Assembly (NCBI GenBank): GCA_031769625.1
Contig: JAUIMM010000698.1
Location: 1,874,501 to 1,938,500 of the forward strand
DNA from: Taudactylus pleione
Lineage: Eukaryota > Chordata > Amphibia > Anura > Myobatrachidae
Length of the DNA: 64,000 nucleotides
Reading direction: 5' to 3'
Positions 22,299 to 34,329 of this stretch are shown here, in pieces (within the stretch, counting starts at the first letter, position 1; every line of letters begins with the position of its first letter). The translations under genes were made by a program, and so were the position numbers. The notes beneath the pieces were generated by a model. That model searched no databases and had not been told where the DNA came from. It was given only the letters and a program-made list of their open reading frames with translations.

Positions 22299-22536
22299 CA
22301 GAGCAGGAAGCTCCCTGGGGCTTAAGTTTGACAAGACCCTACCTTAGGGTCTCGTTGTAAGCCCCGATGGTCGCGATGGTCTTGACCATCGCGACCATCA
22401 CCCTTAGCGGTCGTTAGAGCTGTGGGTGTTAACCCACAGCCTAATGACCGACATGGAGGCGGCCGTTCAGGATGCAAGCGGCTGCCCTGTTTCAGAACGA
22501 CCGCTTGCATCCTACGACCGCCTCTGAATGAGGCCC
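22299..22536 (-). mobile_element. Hairpin-string element, truncated copy 2
   Basis: It begins inside the element at GAGCAGGAAGCTCCCTGGGG, a phrase also found at 22,919 in copy 3, and ends CTGAATGAGGCCC. It keeps the GGTCGCGATGGTC/GACCATCGCGACC hairpin. The other half is missing. Confidence 0.7.
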
Positions 22537-22611
22537 ACTGTTCCCCTCCACCCTAGCCTTCCAAACTGGTGACCTGTAAATCCTTTTCCACTATATCACA
22601 CATCGTATATA

Positions 22612-23145
22612 GGACCTCATTCAGACCCGGTCGCAAGCGCTGAGCGCTCGCAACCGGGTCGATGTTAAGGCCCTGTGCACAGGGATGCGGCCACACTGCA
22701 CGTGCGCAAGCCCCAGAGCGAGAGACAATATCTCTCGCTCCGGAGCTCACTACAAAAGGGGCAGATGTCTATGTTGAGCGACAGCTTGCCCCGTTTTGCA
22801 GGCAGGGTAGGGGGGGGTGGCTACACAAACGAAGGCGTTGCCAAGCGAACGCCTGCCGTTTTGTGGGCGGCCACACTGACATCAGCAGTGATGTCAGTGG
22901 GGAGCCTCCTGCTCGATCAGAGCAGGAAGCTCCCTGGGGCTTGCGGTTGCCGAGACCCAACCTTAGGATCTCGTCGCAAGCCCCGATGGTCGCGATGGTC
23001 TTGACCATCGCGACCATCACCCTGGGTAAGCTGTGGGTAGCAGCAGCTTAGCTAGCGACCAGGAGGCCGCACTAAAAAAAAAAGAAGCGGCCACCCTAAT
23101 TTAGAGAGAGCGATCGCTTCTTGCGACCGCCTCTCAATGAGGGCC
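22612..23145 (-). mobile_element. Hairpin-string element, copy 3
   Basis: The ends are GGACCTCATTCAG and TCAATGAGGGCC, with TSD ATA (22,609-22,611; 23,146-23,148). Orientation is reversed relative to copy 4. Stems include ACTGACATCA/TGATGTCAGT and GGTCGCGATGGTC/GACCATCGCGACC. Confidence 0.8.
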
Positions 23146-23148
23146 ATA

Positions 23149-23613
23149 GTCTCTCACATAAGTCAGAAGATTTAACCCTTCATAGTTTGCAGGCCTCTCT
23201 GTCTCTTGGGACTCCAGAAACTCTTAATTTAGTTTCTTCTAGTGATCTACCTCCCTGTAAGTAGATTTTTCCCCACAACACCTCTGCTATGATTTTGCCA
23301 TGCAGGATTAGGAATCTACACATGAATATTGTTCTTGTGTTCAAATAGTATTGTTGCAGTTGTTATGCAGTTGTATCAGTTTGTCTTGGCATAATGTTGT
23401 TTTAAGGTAATCCCCTCCCAGTTGCCGGTGCTATCCTTCCTTCAGAAGAGCCAATGCTGTGTCCCAACACCATCTTACTAATGTTAGTCTCATTTCTTTA
23501 TGATATTGTTGTTTACCTGATAATATATGTTACTCTGGGTCCTTGGCCCACCAGGCCCCCACCTTTTTAAGATTGTTCCCCATCATTCACAAAAGGGAAA
23601 ACTAGTAACACTC
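23149..23613. other. Unclassified sequence
   Basis: An AT-rich spacer between two hairpin-string copies. No motif is recognised. Confidence 0.35.
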
Positions 23614-23616
23614 ATA

Positions 23617-24154
23617 GGCCCTCATTCAGAGCCGTATGCTCTGAGCAGAGCGCACGCTCTGAATGAGGGCCGGGCTCCATTTTCATGGAGCGTCCTCCTG
23701 GACGCTCGTATAGCTGTGGGTCACCACCCACAGGCTATACGAGCGTGCATTGTGATGGTCGCGATGGTCTCGACCATCGCGACCATCGAATTTGTGAGCC
23801 GGAGCCTGCGGTTGAGGTTTTCAACCGCAAGCTCCGGAGTGATTTTGGCTCTATCAGAGCCAAAATCACTCCCACTGACATCACTAGTGATGTCAGTGGG
23901 CCGGCTTTTGACGGGAGGCGTTCCCGTGGGAACGCCCCCGTCAGGGAGGCACGCCCACCAAAGGGGGCGTGCTGTCAATCAACATTGACAGCACGCCCCC
24001 TTTGATCGGACACAACGAGCGAAGGACTTTCCTTCGCTCGTCGCGTCTGGCGCATGCGCACGACGGAGCTCCCTCCGTCGTGCGCATGCTCAGTCCATAA
24101 CATCGACCCACTTGCGAGCGGACACCCGCTCGCGAGTGGGTCTGAATCAGGCCC
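23617..24154 (+). mobile_element. Hairpin-string element, copy 4 (reference copy)
   Basis: The TSD is ATA (23,614-23,616; 24,155-24,157). Eleven hairpins follow one another from end to end: the terminal TCATTCAGAGC/GCTCTGAATGA; CTCGTATAGC/GCTATACGAG; ATGGTCGCGATGGTC/GACCATCGCGACCAT; CTGCGGTTGA/TCAACCGCAAG; GTGATTTTGGCTC/GAGCCAAAATCAC; CCACTGACATCAC/GTGATGTCAGTGG; GGCGTTCCC/GGGAACGCC; CAAAGGGGGCGTGCTGTCAA/TTGACAGCACGCCCCCTTTG; GAGCGAAGGA/TCCTTCGCTC; GCGCATGCGCACGACGGAG/CTCCGTCGTGCGCATGC; and the right terminal CCCACTTGCGAGCG/CGCTCGCGAGTGGG. The open frames over it are hairpin artefacts. Confidence 0.88.
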
Positions 24155-24405
24155 ATAGTCCACAAGCTGAATGCTTCAAGTCTTTTCCCCAATGCGCCCC
24201 CACCGTGGCTTATGAAGTCCCCTCTATAAGGGTTAGACTCCCCCAAACAGTAGACCATTAGTGATGTCCACATGTAAACAAAATAGCAAGCTGATGTGTT
24301 TCTACAATAAACCTGCTTTACAGGCAACCATACACAGCTTGTAAGTAAGAAAGTCACTCAAACCATGTTTGCTTTAGGCAGTACAACTGCAGAGCAGCCA
24401 ACTGA

Positions 24406-24933
24406 GGCCCCGATTCAGATCCGGACGCTCTGACAGAGCGCTCACTCTGAATCAGGGCCGTCCCTCTGAATTTTAGAGCGGCCTCCTGGCCGCTCGCATA
24501 GCTGTGGGTTACCACCCACAGCTATAGCAAGCGGCCAAAAAGATGGTCGCGATGGTCAAGACCATCGCGACCATCAGGCTTGCGATGAGACCCTTGTGGT
24601 AGGGTCTCGTTGCCGCAAGCCCTGTAGTGCTTTCGGCTGTATCAGAGCAAGTGATGTCAGTGGGGCCGGCCCCAGATGGTAGGGGTTCCCATGGGAACGC
24701 CTCCATCTGGGCAGCCACACCCCCAGCACGCCCACCAAAGGGGGTGTGCTGTCACTCACCATCGATAGCACGCCCCCTTTGTAGCGAGACCCATAGCGAC
24801 GGCTTGCCCGTCGCTATCCGGGTCTCGCGCATGTGCCCACGACGGATCCGGGTCCGTCGTGCGCATGCGCACTGGCCCAACATCGACCAGCTTGCAAGCG
24901 CTCAGCGCTCGCGAGCGGGTCTGAATCAGGCCC
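24406..24933 (+). mobile_element. Hairpin-string element, copy 5
   Basis: The ends are GGCCCCGATTCAG and GAATCAGGCCC, with TSD TGA (24,403-24,405; 24,934-24,936). One arm of the ACTGACATCAC hairpin is deleted near 24,650, leaving only GTGATGTCAGTGG. The other stems are kept. It lies 250 bp from copy 4 in the same orientation. Confidence 0.85.
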
Positions 24934-25059
24934 TGAGTCCCCCTCACTGCTTCTCCACTGCAGACCTCGAGGGTCCATTCATTATATAAAGGGCACACTC
25001 ATCTCACCCTGATCTCATATGCCCCAACACAAAACATGGAGTATTTCATATTGTCATTG

Positions 25060-26235
25060 ATAAAATAACCTCAATTGCAAAACGGCACATATTCATAGGT
25101 GGGGACTTCAAAACCATTTTTAGGTCACTGGAACATACCCTCCATCTTGCAATCCAAAGCAAGAACTACTCAATGACTTATGTAAAATTCTGGGTACACA
25201 CTTATACAATTGTCGGGCTGATCACCTGATATTGGCTGATCTGCCCCATGTTTGTATAGGTGTGTATGCAGGAGCATTAGTTGATAAACAGCTTAAAACA
25301 CTCCTACAACTGTCTGATCGGGAAGTCGAGTTATCGGCACACTATGTACCCAGCTTTACTCAAAACATGCAACCTACTTGGCACTTTGGGCTAACTGACT
25401 TAAAAACAAATAACTCACCGATTGTCTGTTGTTTTGCCCATACATTTTAACATGGCAATAGTACTAAATGGAAAACATGCTTTTTTTGCAGTTACTATTA
25501 TTGCAGTTTTAAATTCTACAGCCAAAACAGACGACCATTTGAATCTTTGAAAAGCCACCATTTGGTAAATATTCCTTTGGTGCCTTATGAACTCAACAGA
25601 CAAAGAGTTCACCTTGCCCTCATTAAACATACTCCTGAATTGACCGGTTTGTAGATACCCGTCATATCACACAGGAGTAGCATACACCCCCTCTCCTGGA
25701 AAGACTATTCAGTGGTTATACAATAATGGATGGCCTCCTTTTGCCTGTACTTCTTGTATCCCAGGTATTCCATTTTGCTAAATGTCCCCCCCCCCCTCTT
25801 TTATCATAGCAAAAATCAAAGCAGCAGTAGAAGAAAATTCTGAAATGAACCCACAAGATGAACCATCCCCTATCATTGTGTTTAAAAAACATTAAGGCGA
25901 TTATTACAGGGGAAAAAATAATCAGTATAGCGAATGAGCAAAGAAATAAAAACAATGCAAGAAGTCCTAGAAATCCTAGACAGATAAATAGTCTCCATCC
26001 GACTCCTCGCCATATGTGAGCTACAGCCCTGCCCCAAGCTTTTCTTGCTATGCTACTCGAGAAAGCAGTCAACCGTTCCAAATGGCTACAGCAAAAACCC
26101 CACCGCATATAATCTCCCTCCCGGGAAAAGCTAGCAGATGCCAGTGATGCCTATCTTCACTTATGTACTGAATGATTTCCCAGTCTGAAATAGAAGCACC
26201 TAATGTCCCAGTCATAAGAGAGGTCATCCATAAAC
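25060..26235 (+). pseudogene. Decayed L1 ORF2 (endonuclease to pre-RT)
   Basis: Scattered frames resemble L1 ORF2. HIFIGGDFKTIFRSLEH (about 25,088-25,138) matches the endonuclease GGDFN block. AIITGEKIISIANEQRN (about 25,900-25,950) resembles the segment between endonuclease and reverse transcriptase. SEIEAPNVPVIREVIHKLN (about 26,180-26,240) resembles the stretch just before the RT. Stops and frameshifts are frequent. A MITE interrupts it at 25,190 and another repeat replaces the RT from about 26,245. The match is by eye and moderate. Confidence 0.5.
25190..25353. mobile_element. MITE with CTGGGTACA ends
   Basis: CTGGGTACACACT on the left and its inverted form ACTATGTACCCAG on the right enclose 164 bp. 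It interrupts the L1 relic. No clear TSD is seen. Confidence 0.5.
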
Positions 26236-26244
26236 TAAATTAAG

Positions 26245-26610
26245 TCTTTGCTGGCACCAGCGCCAGAAAGATTCAATAGCCAATATTCTAAAATAAAAAA
26301 AATTGACCTTACTAATATATATAATACTAAGCAGTATTGTGGACAGAATAGATCCGACGCTGCCCTCCTACCTGTTAGCAGCCCAGCACATGCTGCTGTG
26401 TGCTGGACTGCAGTGGGACCAGGGAGACTGCTGCAGCTGAGCAGCAGCAGCAGTCTCCTCTCCTCTGCCTGTGCGGATTTGCCCCTGGCTGAGGGGCTCA
26501 CAGTGCCACCCAGCTCAACGCATAGCGCCACAAAGTTATTTTCTCCTAAAGGGAGGCGTGTTTGCTCTCTACGGCCCTCATTCAGGCCATATTGGCTTAA
26601 AAAAAAGAAA
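26245..26610. repeat. Repeat shared with 43,280-43,650
   Basis: GCAGCCCAGCACA...GTGCTGGACTGCA, AGACTGCTGC...GCAGTCTCCT and CGCATAGCGC recur in the same order near 43,370-43,640. This supports one MITE family. The ends are not resolved. The open frames on both strands follow from the Ala/Ser-coding GC-rich repeat. Confidence 0.5.
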
Positions 26611-26768
26611 AAGAAAAATTGGATGCACATATGATATCAATATAGTCACTTCCATAGTACTAATTACTTAAATTGAAATCTCCATTGCAACATAAAGGTT
26701 AAATAAAGCTGCTAATAAAAATTGGAACCAGAATGGTCCCACCAGCCGATACCTCACTATTATATTTA

Positions 26769-27640
26769 GGCCCGTATTCAATTTGAGCCGAGCCACGTTA
26801 AGTTAACGCGGCCCAGACTTAACGCCGACTTCACCTGTTTTGTAGGCGTTAAAGTATCGCGCGCGTGCAGGAATTACCCCATATTAAATTTGAAAGTACG
26901 CGTAAACTGCACCAGGCCATACTTTAACAAGCGGAAAGTACTGTCATTTTTGGGGAAATCAGCCTGTCACCCCCCAAATGATGCTCTGACATGGGGGTTC
27001 ACTATGGTACCCCCCGATTTGGCTTGCTGAAGGAATTTGGTGTTTTTAAATGGGCTCAATAGCTGCTAAATAGCGTTTTTCTATACCTGATGCAGAATAG
27101 TATTTAGGAGTATTTTTTCCTGAAAATAACTATTCCCAGCAAAGTTGGGGTACTTGAAAATGGGGGTCAGCATATTTAAAAGTTGCAAAAGTGAATTTGG
27201 AAAATCATGAAAAATCCACCTGCCGCAAACACCTGCAATCAAAAAAACACCTGGGGCATACTTGGGGACCCCCCCAGAGTCAAGTTCGCTAGTTTTTAAC
27301 TTTGTGCCCCAACATTTTTTTTTTCGCCCCTTTTTTCAAAGTAAATTTTTGGGGTGTCCTTAATTTTTTTAAATATAAATTTGACACAGATTACCTTTTG
27401 GGGAGAGTCTGAAGGCTGCACGGGGGTTCCCTAAACGTTGCACCCCAAAACCCCAACTCTGTACTTTTTTCCGCCTGCCATTCATAGGCGATACTTCACC
27501 GGCTATTACATTGCATTGACTTTCCGCCTAGGCGAAAAGTCTTTCAAATTGAATAGGGGGTAAAACCAAAACAGGCGATGACGTCATTGGCGGTAACTTA
27601 ACACCGGTCAGGACTTAACGCTTCAAATTGAATACGGGCC
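26769..27640. mobile_element. 872-bp Harbinger-like MITE
   Basis: The perfect-looking terminal inverted repeat GGCCCGTATTCAATTTGA is flanked by TSD TTA (26,766-26,768; 27,641-27,643). Subterminal repeats GTTAAGTTAACGCGG and TAACTTAACACCGG add to the symmetry. There is no transposase frame. Confidence 0.85.
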
Positions 27641-27643
27641 TTA

Positions 27644-28465
27644 ATGAGAAAGGAGTCCTAGGCACTAATGAAAATTATAAAATGTATATATACTAATACG
27701 TATCGTACAAGTGAATGAAAACTTCAGGAATAGAATATATCTATATCTTAAGCAAAACACCCCTGCTACAGACAGAAAATGTTCTTATGAGTTGCAACTG
27801 TAACAAATTCAGATAAACTATAATCAAATAGTGGAGCTTCACAAAAATATATATAAAGCCTCTGCAGGGGTGTAGTTCTGTTTGTGATTGCTACTGGAAC
27901 ATCCCATTACCCCTGCATGTATTCAACACTGCTGCTGAAGCCCTCTCTATGCCAGGGCCACAGTTGGGGCCTATGGTTGGTGTAGGAGCACCTTGCATGC
28001 GTATTCCACGGTCATAACAGCATTTACATCCACTGAGCAGCGCTGTGTCACGTGGCCACAACTACTTATGTGCCAGACCGAGGAGCGCGTCATTAAGCCG
28101 GAGGACATTCTGGTAACTAAACATCCACTCTAATTGTGTTCGGGAACAGACTGTTTTATTACTACCAGATACAATTTCTATTGGGACTGATTAGTTCCTT
28201 CTATATACTGTCCATATATTTGTTTGAGAGTCACTTTATACAAAGAAAACTTTTATATACTGTATCTTTTTGTGAAGCTCCAATGTTTGATGATAGTTCA
28301 TCTGAATTTGTTACAGTTGCTGCTCTAATCATAATATTTTCTGTCTGCAGCACGAGTATTTTACATATGAAATAGATATTTTCTATCCCTGAAGTTTGTA
28401 TTTGTATGATACATATGTGCATTTCATTAGTGTAGTTATTATAGGGAAACGGTGATAATACCTAC
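27644..28465. other. Unclassified AT-rich sequence
   Basis: The frame at 28,136-28,375 and its antisense partner have no family motif. No repeat ends are seen. Confidence 0.35.
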
Positions 28466-28632
28466 AGTCGGGATGCCGGAGACACTTATAGCTGTTGGAT
28501 TCCACATGTTGGGTGAACCCTTGGTTTTATATTTCCTGTAATAAGATAAGCACCCTATTGTTAACCATTATTACCAATATTTAGTATGCTAACCTGGTAG
28601 GGATTCTGACTGCCGGGATCCTGAGCACCCTT
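28466..28632. mobile_element. Short MITE (CAGTCGGGATGCCGG ends)
   Basis: CAGTCGGGATGCCGG on the left is inverted on the right as CTGCCGGGATCCTG. The ends resemble those of the element near 55,790-56,075. Confidence 0.5.
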
Positions 28633-28795
28633 TCTATATTGTCTTTCATTCAACATTAATAAATAAAACTTTTATCTTTTTTTTAAATATATGCCCTGAT
28701 ATATCAGATGTGGTGCAGTTCACCTTCAGGTATTGTTTATCTGTTATTAATAAAGTATTTATTTCTATATTTACTGTTGATTCTAAGACCAATAG

Positions 28796-31700
28796 GTACA
28801 CATCCTGACACCAACCTCACATCCTGCACCCACGTCTCATACTGCACCCACCTCACTGATCTACACATCCTGACACCCACCTCTCATACTGCACCCACCT
28901 CACTGATCTACACATCCTGACACCCACCTCTCATACTGCACCCACCTCACTGATCTACACATCCTTACACCCACCTCTCATACTGCACCCACCTCACTGA
29001 TCTACACATCCTGACACCCACCTCACTGATCTACACATCCTGACACCCACCTCACTGATCTACACATCCTTACACCCACCTCTCATACTGCACCCACCTC
29101 ACTGATCTACACATCCTGACACCCAACTCACTGATCTACACATCCTGACACCCACCTCTCATACTGCACCCACCTCACTGATCTACACATCCTGACACCC
29201 ACCTCTCATACTGTACCCACCTCACTGATCTACACATCCTGACACCCACCTCTCATACTGCACTCACCTCACTGATCTACACATCCTGACACCCACCTCT
29301 CATACTGCACCCACCTCACTGATCTACACATCCTGACACCCACCTCTCATACTGCACCCACCTCACTGATCTACACATCCTGACACCCACCTCTCATACT
29401 GCACCCACCTCACTGATCTACACATCCTGACACCCACCTCTCATACTGCACCCACCTCACTGATCTACACATCCTGACACCCACCTCTCATACTGCACCC
29501 ACCTCTCATACTGCACCCACCTCACTGATCTACACATCCTGACACCCACCTCTCATACTGCACCCACCTCACTGATCTACACATCCTGACACCCACCTCT
29601 CATGCTGCACCCACCTCACTGATCTACACATCCTGACACCCACCTCTCATACTGCACCCACCTCACTGATCTACACATCCTGACACCCACCTCTCATACT
29701 GCACCCACCTCACTGATCTACACATCCTGACACCCACCTCTCATACTGCACCCACCTCACTGATCTACACATCCTGACACCCACCTCTCATACTGCACCC
29801 ACCTCACTGATCTACACATCCTTACACCCACCTCTCATACTGCACCCACCTCACTGATCTACACATCCTGACACCCACCTCATACTGCACCCACCTCACT
29901 GATCTACACATCCTGACACCCACCTCTCATACTGCACCCACCTCACTGATCTACACATCCTGACACCCACCTCTCATACTGCACCCACCTCACTGATCTA
30001 CACATCCTGACTCCCACCTCTCATACTGTACCCACCTCACTGATCTACACATCCTGACACCCACCTCTCATACTGCACCCACCTCTCATACTGCACCCAC
30101 CTCACTGATCTACACATCCTGACACCCACCTCTCATACTGCACCCACCTCACTGATCTACACATCCTGACACCCACCTCTCATACTGCACCCACCTCTCA
30201 TACTGCACCCACCTCACTGATCTACACATCCTGACACCCACCTCTCATACTGTACCCACCTCACTGATCTACACATCCTGACACCCACCTCTCATACTGC
30301 ACCCACCTCACTGATCTACACATCCTGACACCCACCTCTCATACTGCACCCACCTCACTGATCTACACATCCTGACACCCACCTCTCATACTGCACCCAC
30401 CTCTCATACTGCACCCACCTCACTGATCTACACATCCTGACACCCACCTCTCATACTGCACCCACCTCTCATACTGCACCCACCTCACTGATCTACACAT
30501 CCTGACACACACCTCTCATACTGCACCCACCTCACTGATCTACACATCCTGACACCCACCTCTCATACTGCACCCACCTCACTGATCAACACATCCTGAC
30601 ACCCACCTCACTGATCAACACATCCTGACACCCACCTCACATCCTGACACCCACCTCACTGATCAACACATCCTGACACCCACCTCACATCCTGACACCC
30701 ACCTCTCATACTGCACCCACCTCTCATACTGCACCCACCTCTCATACTGCACCCACCTCACTGATCTACACATCCTTACACCCACCTCTCATACTGCACC
30801 CACCTCACTGATCTACACATCCTGACACCCACCTCACATCCTGACACCCACCTCACTGATCAACACATCCTGACACCCACCTCTCATACTGCACCCACCT
30901 CACTGATCTACACATCCTGACACCCACCTCTCATACTGTACCCACCTCACTGATCTACACATCCTGACACCCACCTCTCATACTGCACCCACCTCACTGA
31001 TCAACACATCCTGACACCCACCTCACTGATCAACACATCCTGACACCCACCTCACATCCTGACACCCACCTCACTGATCTACACATCCTGACACCCACCT
31101 CTCATACTGCACCCACCTCACTGATCTACACATCCTTACACCCACCTCTCATACTGCACCCACCTCACTGATCTACACATCCTGAGACCCACCTCACATC
31201 CTGACACCCACCTCACTGATCTACACATCCTGACACCCACCTCTCATACTGCACCCACCTCACTGATCTACACATCCTGACACCCACCTCTCATACTGCA
31301 CCCACCTCACTGATCTACACATCCTGACACCCACCTCTCATACTGCACCCACCTCACTGATCTACACATCCTGACACACACCTCTCATACTGCACCCACC
31401 TCACTGATCTACACATCCTGACACCCACCTCTCATACTGCACCCACCTCACTGATCAACACATCCTGACACCCACCTCACTGATCAACACATCCTGACAC
31501 CCACCTCACATCCTGACACCCACCTCACTGATCTACACATCCTGACACCCACCTCTCATACTGCACCCACCTCACTGATCTACACATCCTTACACCCACC
31601 TCTCATACTGCACCCACCTCACTGATCTACACATCCTGACACCCACCTCACATCCTGACACCCACCTCACTGATCTACACATCCTGACACCCACCTCTCA

Positions 31701-32525
31701 TACTGCACCCACCTCACTGATCTACACATCCTGACACCCACCTCTCATACTGTACCCACCTCACTGATCTACACATCCTGACACCCACCTCTCATACTGC
31801 ACCCACCTCACTGATCTACACATCCTGACACCCACCTCTCATACTGCACCCACCTCACTGATCTACACATCCTGACACCCACCTCTCATACTGCACCCAC
31901 CTCACTGATCTACACATCCTGACACCCACCTCTCATACTGCACCCACCTCTCATACTGCACCCACCTCACTGATCTACACATTCTGACACCCACCTCTCA
32001 TACTGCACCCACCTCACTGATCTACACATCCTGACACCCACCTCTCATACTGCACCCACCTCACTGATCTACACATCCTGACACCCACCTCTCATACTGC
32101 ACCCACCTCACTGATCTACACATCCTGACACCCACCTCTCATACTGCACCCACCTCTCATACTGCACCCACCTCACTGATCTACACATCCTGACACCCAC
32201 CTCTCATACTGCACCCACCTCACTGATCTACACATCCTGACACCCACCTCTCATACTGCACCCACCTCACTGATCTACACATCCTGACACCCACCTCTCA
32301 TACTGCACCCACCTCACTGATCTACACATCCTTACACCCACCTCTCATACTGCACCCACCTCACTGATCTACACATCCTGACACCCACCTCTCATACTGC
32401 ACCCACCTCACTGATCTACACATCCTGACACCCACCTCTCATACTGCACCCACCTCACTGATCTACACATCCTGACACCCACCTCTCATACTGCACCCAC
32501 CTCACTGATCAGCACATCCTGACAC
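28796..32525. repeat. 47-bp satellite array, about 79 units
   Basis: The unit is made of three phrases: CACCCACCTCTCATACTG, CACCCACCTCACTGATC and TACACATCCTGA. Most copies are nearly identical. Variants include TCCTTACAC for TCCTGACAC, GATCAACAC for GATCTACAC, and loss or doubling of the 18-bp CTCTCATACTGCACCCAC sub-block. A composite block of variants recurs about every 420-450 bp (near 30,583, 30,999 and 31,453), so there is higher-order structure. The unit length is not a multiple of three and it is non-coding. Confidence 0.95.
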
Positions 32526-33259
32526 AAATTTCTTAGGACTTGAACCCAGCTTACAGGTAGGAAGTCTCTTGTATGTACAGGATAATTTCTGCACCTTCAG
32601 TTACAACCTCCTTTATTTAACACACTTTTCTCAATAACTTTTCTCAGTTATAGGTAACTGAATTTGACTGTGACTGCAAAGTATTCCACCTCCTGTGCCT
32701 ACTTTATTTATTATACTTATAGGTAACTATCTTATTCTTTACTGAATACTTTTGCTATTGTTTCTAATGCCTTTATGATTTGTAATAGTTAAATTGTTAT
32801 AAGGATTCTCTCAGTCTATTGACTGAAGTGAAGGCTTGATTTATTTCTAGCCTTAGATGTTTGGTATGTGTTCCTTGTTGACTTAAGCCATCTTTATTGC
32901 TAGCTTTCTTTGGTAGGCCAATTGGGGGTTTTCATTAATTAGTGTCCACACTTGCCTGCATCTCTGTATAAGTGTCAGTAGTTTGCCTGGGAAGCCTCGG
33001 CTGGGTGGTGCAGTTTTTCAAAGTGCAGTGTTTTTTAAGTGCAAAACTAGCGTTAGACCTGCATTAAAGGAGAAAAAGTTCCATCAAGCAACAAACCTCA
33101 ACAGCCTAAACATTCAGGCTACAACTGGACTCCCTATGCAGTCACGGCAAGAACACTTCTACTGCTATTAATAATACTGGCCTTCTGAATCTCGCATACA
33201 TCTCAATGCTTATCATACTTGTTCCCATGTCAGTTTACATCTTTCCACTTTGAAACACA
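32526..33259. other. Unclassified sequence with tRNA B-box-like word
   Basis: The minus strand near 32,548-32,565 reads GGGTTCAAGTCC, the RNA polymerase III B-box consensus. The adjacent GGAAGTCTCTTGTATGTACAGG resembles 62,620-62,640, hinting at an old SINE. No A-box or tRNA fold is visible. Confidence 0.3.
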
Positions 33260-33790
33260 GGGGGTCATTCAGACCCGCTCGCGAGCGCAGGACGCTCACA
33301 AGCGGGTCGATGGTGCCCTACTGCGCATGCGCACGACGGAGGGAGCTCCGTCGTGCGCATGTGCGAGACCTGGCTAGCGACGGGATAGCCGTCGCTCCGG
33401 GTCTCGCACCAAAGGGGGCATGCTGTCGATGTTGATTGACAGCACGCCCCCTTTGGTGGGCGTGCAGGGGGCGTGGCTGCCAGACGGAGGCGTTCCCATG
33501 GGAACGCCTACCGTTTGAAGCCGGCCCCACTGACATCTGTAGTGATGTCAGTGGGAGTGATTTTGGCTCTGATAGAGCCAAAATCACTCCAGGGCTTGCG
33601 GCAGTGAGACCCTACCGCAGGGTCTCCGTCGCAAGCCCAATGGTCGCGATGGTCTTGACCATCGCGACCATCATCATGGACGCTCGCTATAGATGTGGGT
33701 GGTCACCCACAGCTATGCGAGCGTCCAAGAGGCCACTCCATTTTCAGGTAGGAGGGCGCTGGTCAGAGCGTCCGGCTCTGAATCAGGCCC
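33260..33790 (-). mobile_element. Hairpin-string element, copy 6
   Basis: Reverse orientation. The flanks are ACA (33,257-33,259) and ACT (33,791-33,793), a 3-bp TSD with one change. Stems include CAAAGGGGGC.../GCCCCCTTTG and GTGATTTTGGCTC/GAGCCAAAATCAC. The terminal hairpin on the right has lost its inner arm. Confidence 0.8.
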
Positions 33791-34329
33791 ACTGTCCTTT
33801 ATCTTAGCTCTCCTGCCTAACCTCACATCCTCTATCTGCTTACAATCTGCGTTATTATTCAAATTCTTCACACATTAGATCCCCACTTTTAATCCTCCCT
33901 ATAACAAACTTGTTAATCTGCATACATATTTACCGTCATTGTTCTTTCTCTTGCATCTCTACAAATCTCTTGCATTCATATCTCATTTATATTTCCAAAT
34001 TTCATTCCTCTTTACTTATTTACTTATAAACACCATGACAAGGTTTTCTTCAACTCCCCCCTTCACTCAGTCTCTACCTAATCCTCTGTTCTGCCCCCTG
34101 CTTCCACCTTTATCCTTTCCCCCTTATCTCTTTCACCACCTCCTCCCCTTCTCCCCCCTCCTCTGTCTGCCTACTCTTCCCTCCTCTCCCATTACTCCAC
34201 TTTCTTGCTGTTCTACCCCCCCTCTGTCCTACTACCCCACCACCAAACCCTCCTCCTACACTCCTCTCCCTATCACTTCACCCCACTGCCGTCCACATCT
34301 CCCTCCCTGCCCACCTCCTACAGGTTCCC

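Noticed and set aside
23527..24357. Several 80-150 aa frames on both strands near hairpin-string copies (also at 22,662, 33,318, 44,605, 45,588)
   Set aside because: The same peptides appear on both strands because the DNA is palindromic; no conserved protein family is seen.
26235..26634. Opposed 131-aa and 128-aa frames
   Set aside because: Complementary frames over a GC-rich repeat that recurs at 43,280-43,650.
28796..32525. Regular repeat array that could suggest CRISPR
   Set aside because: Units are contiguous with no unique spacers, and the surrounding elements are vertebrate transposons; it is a satellite.
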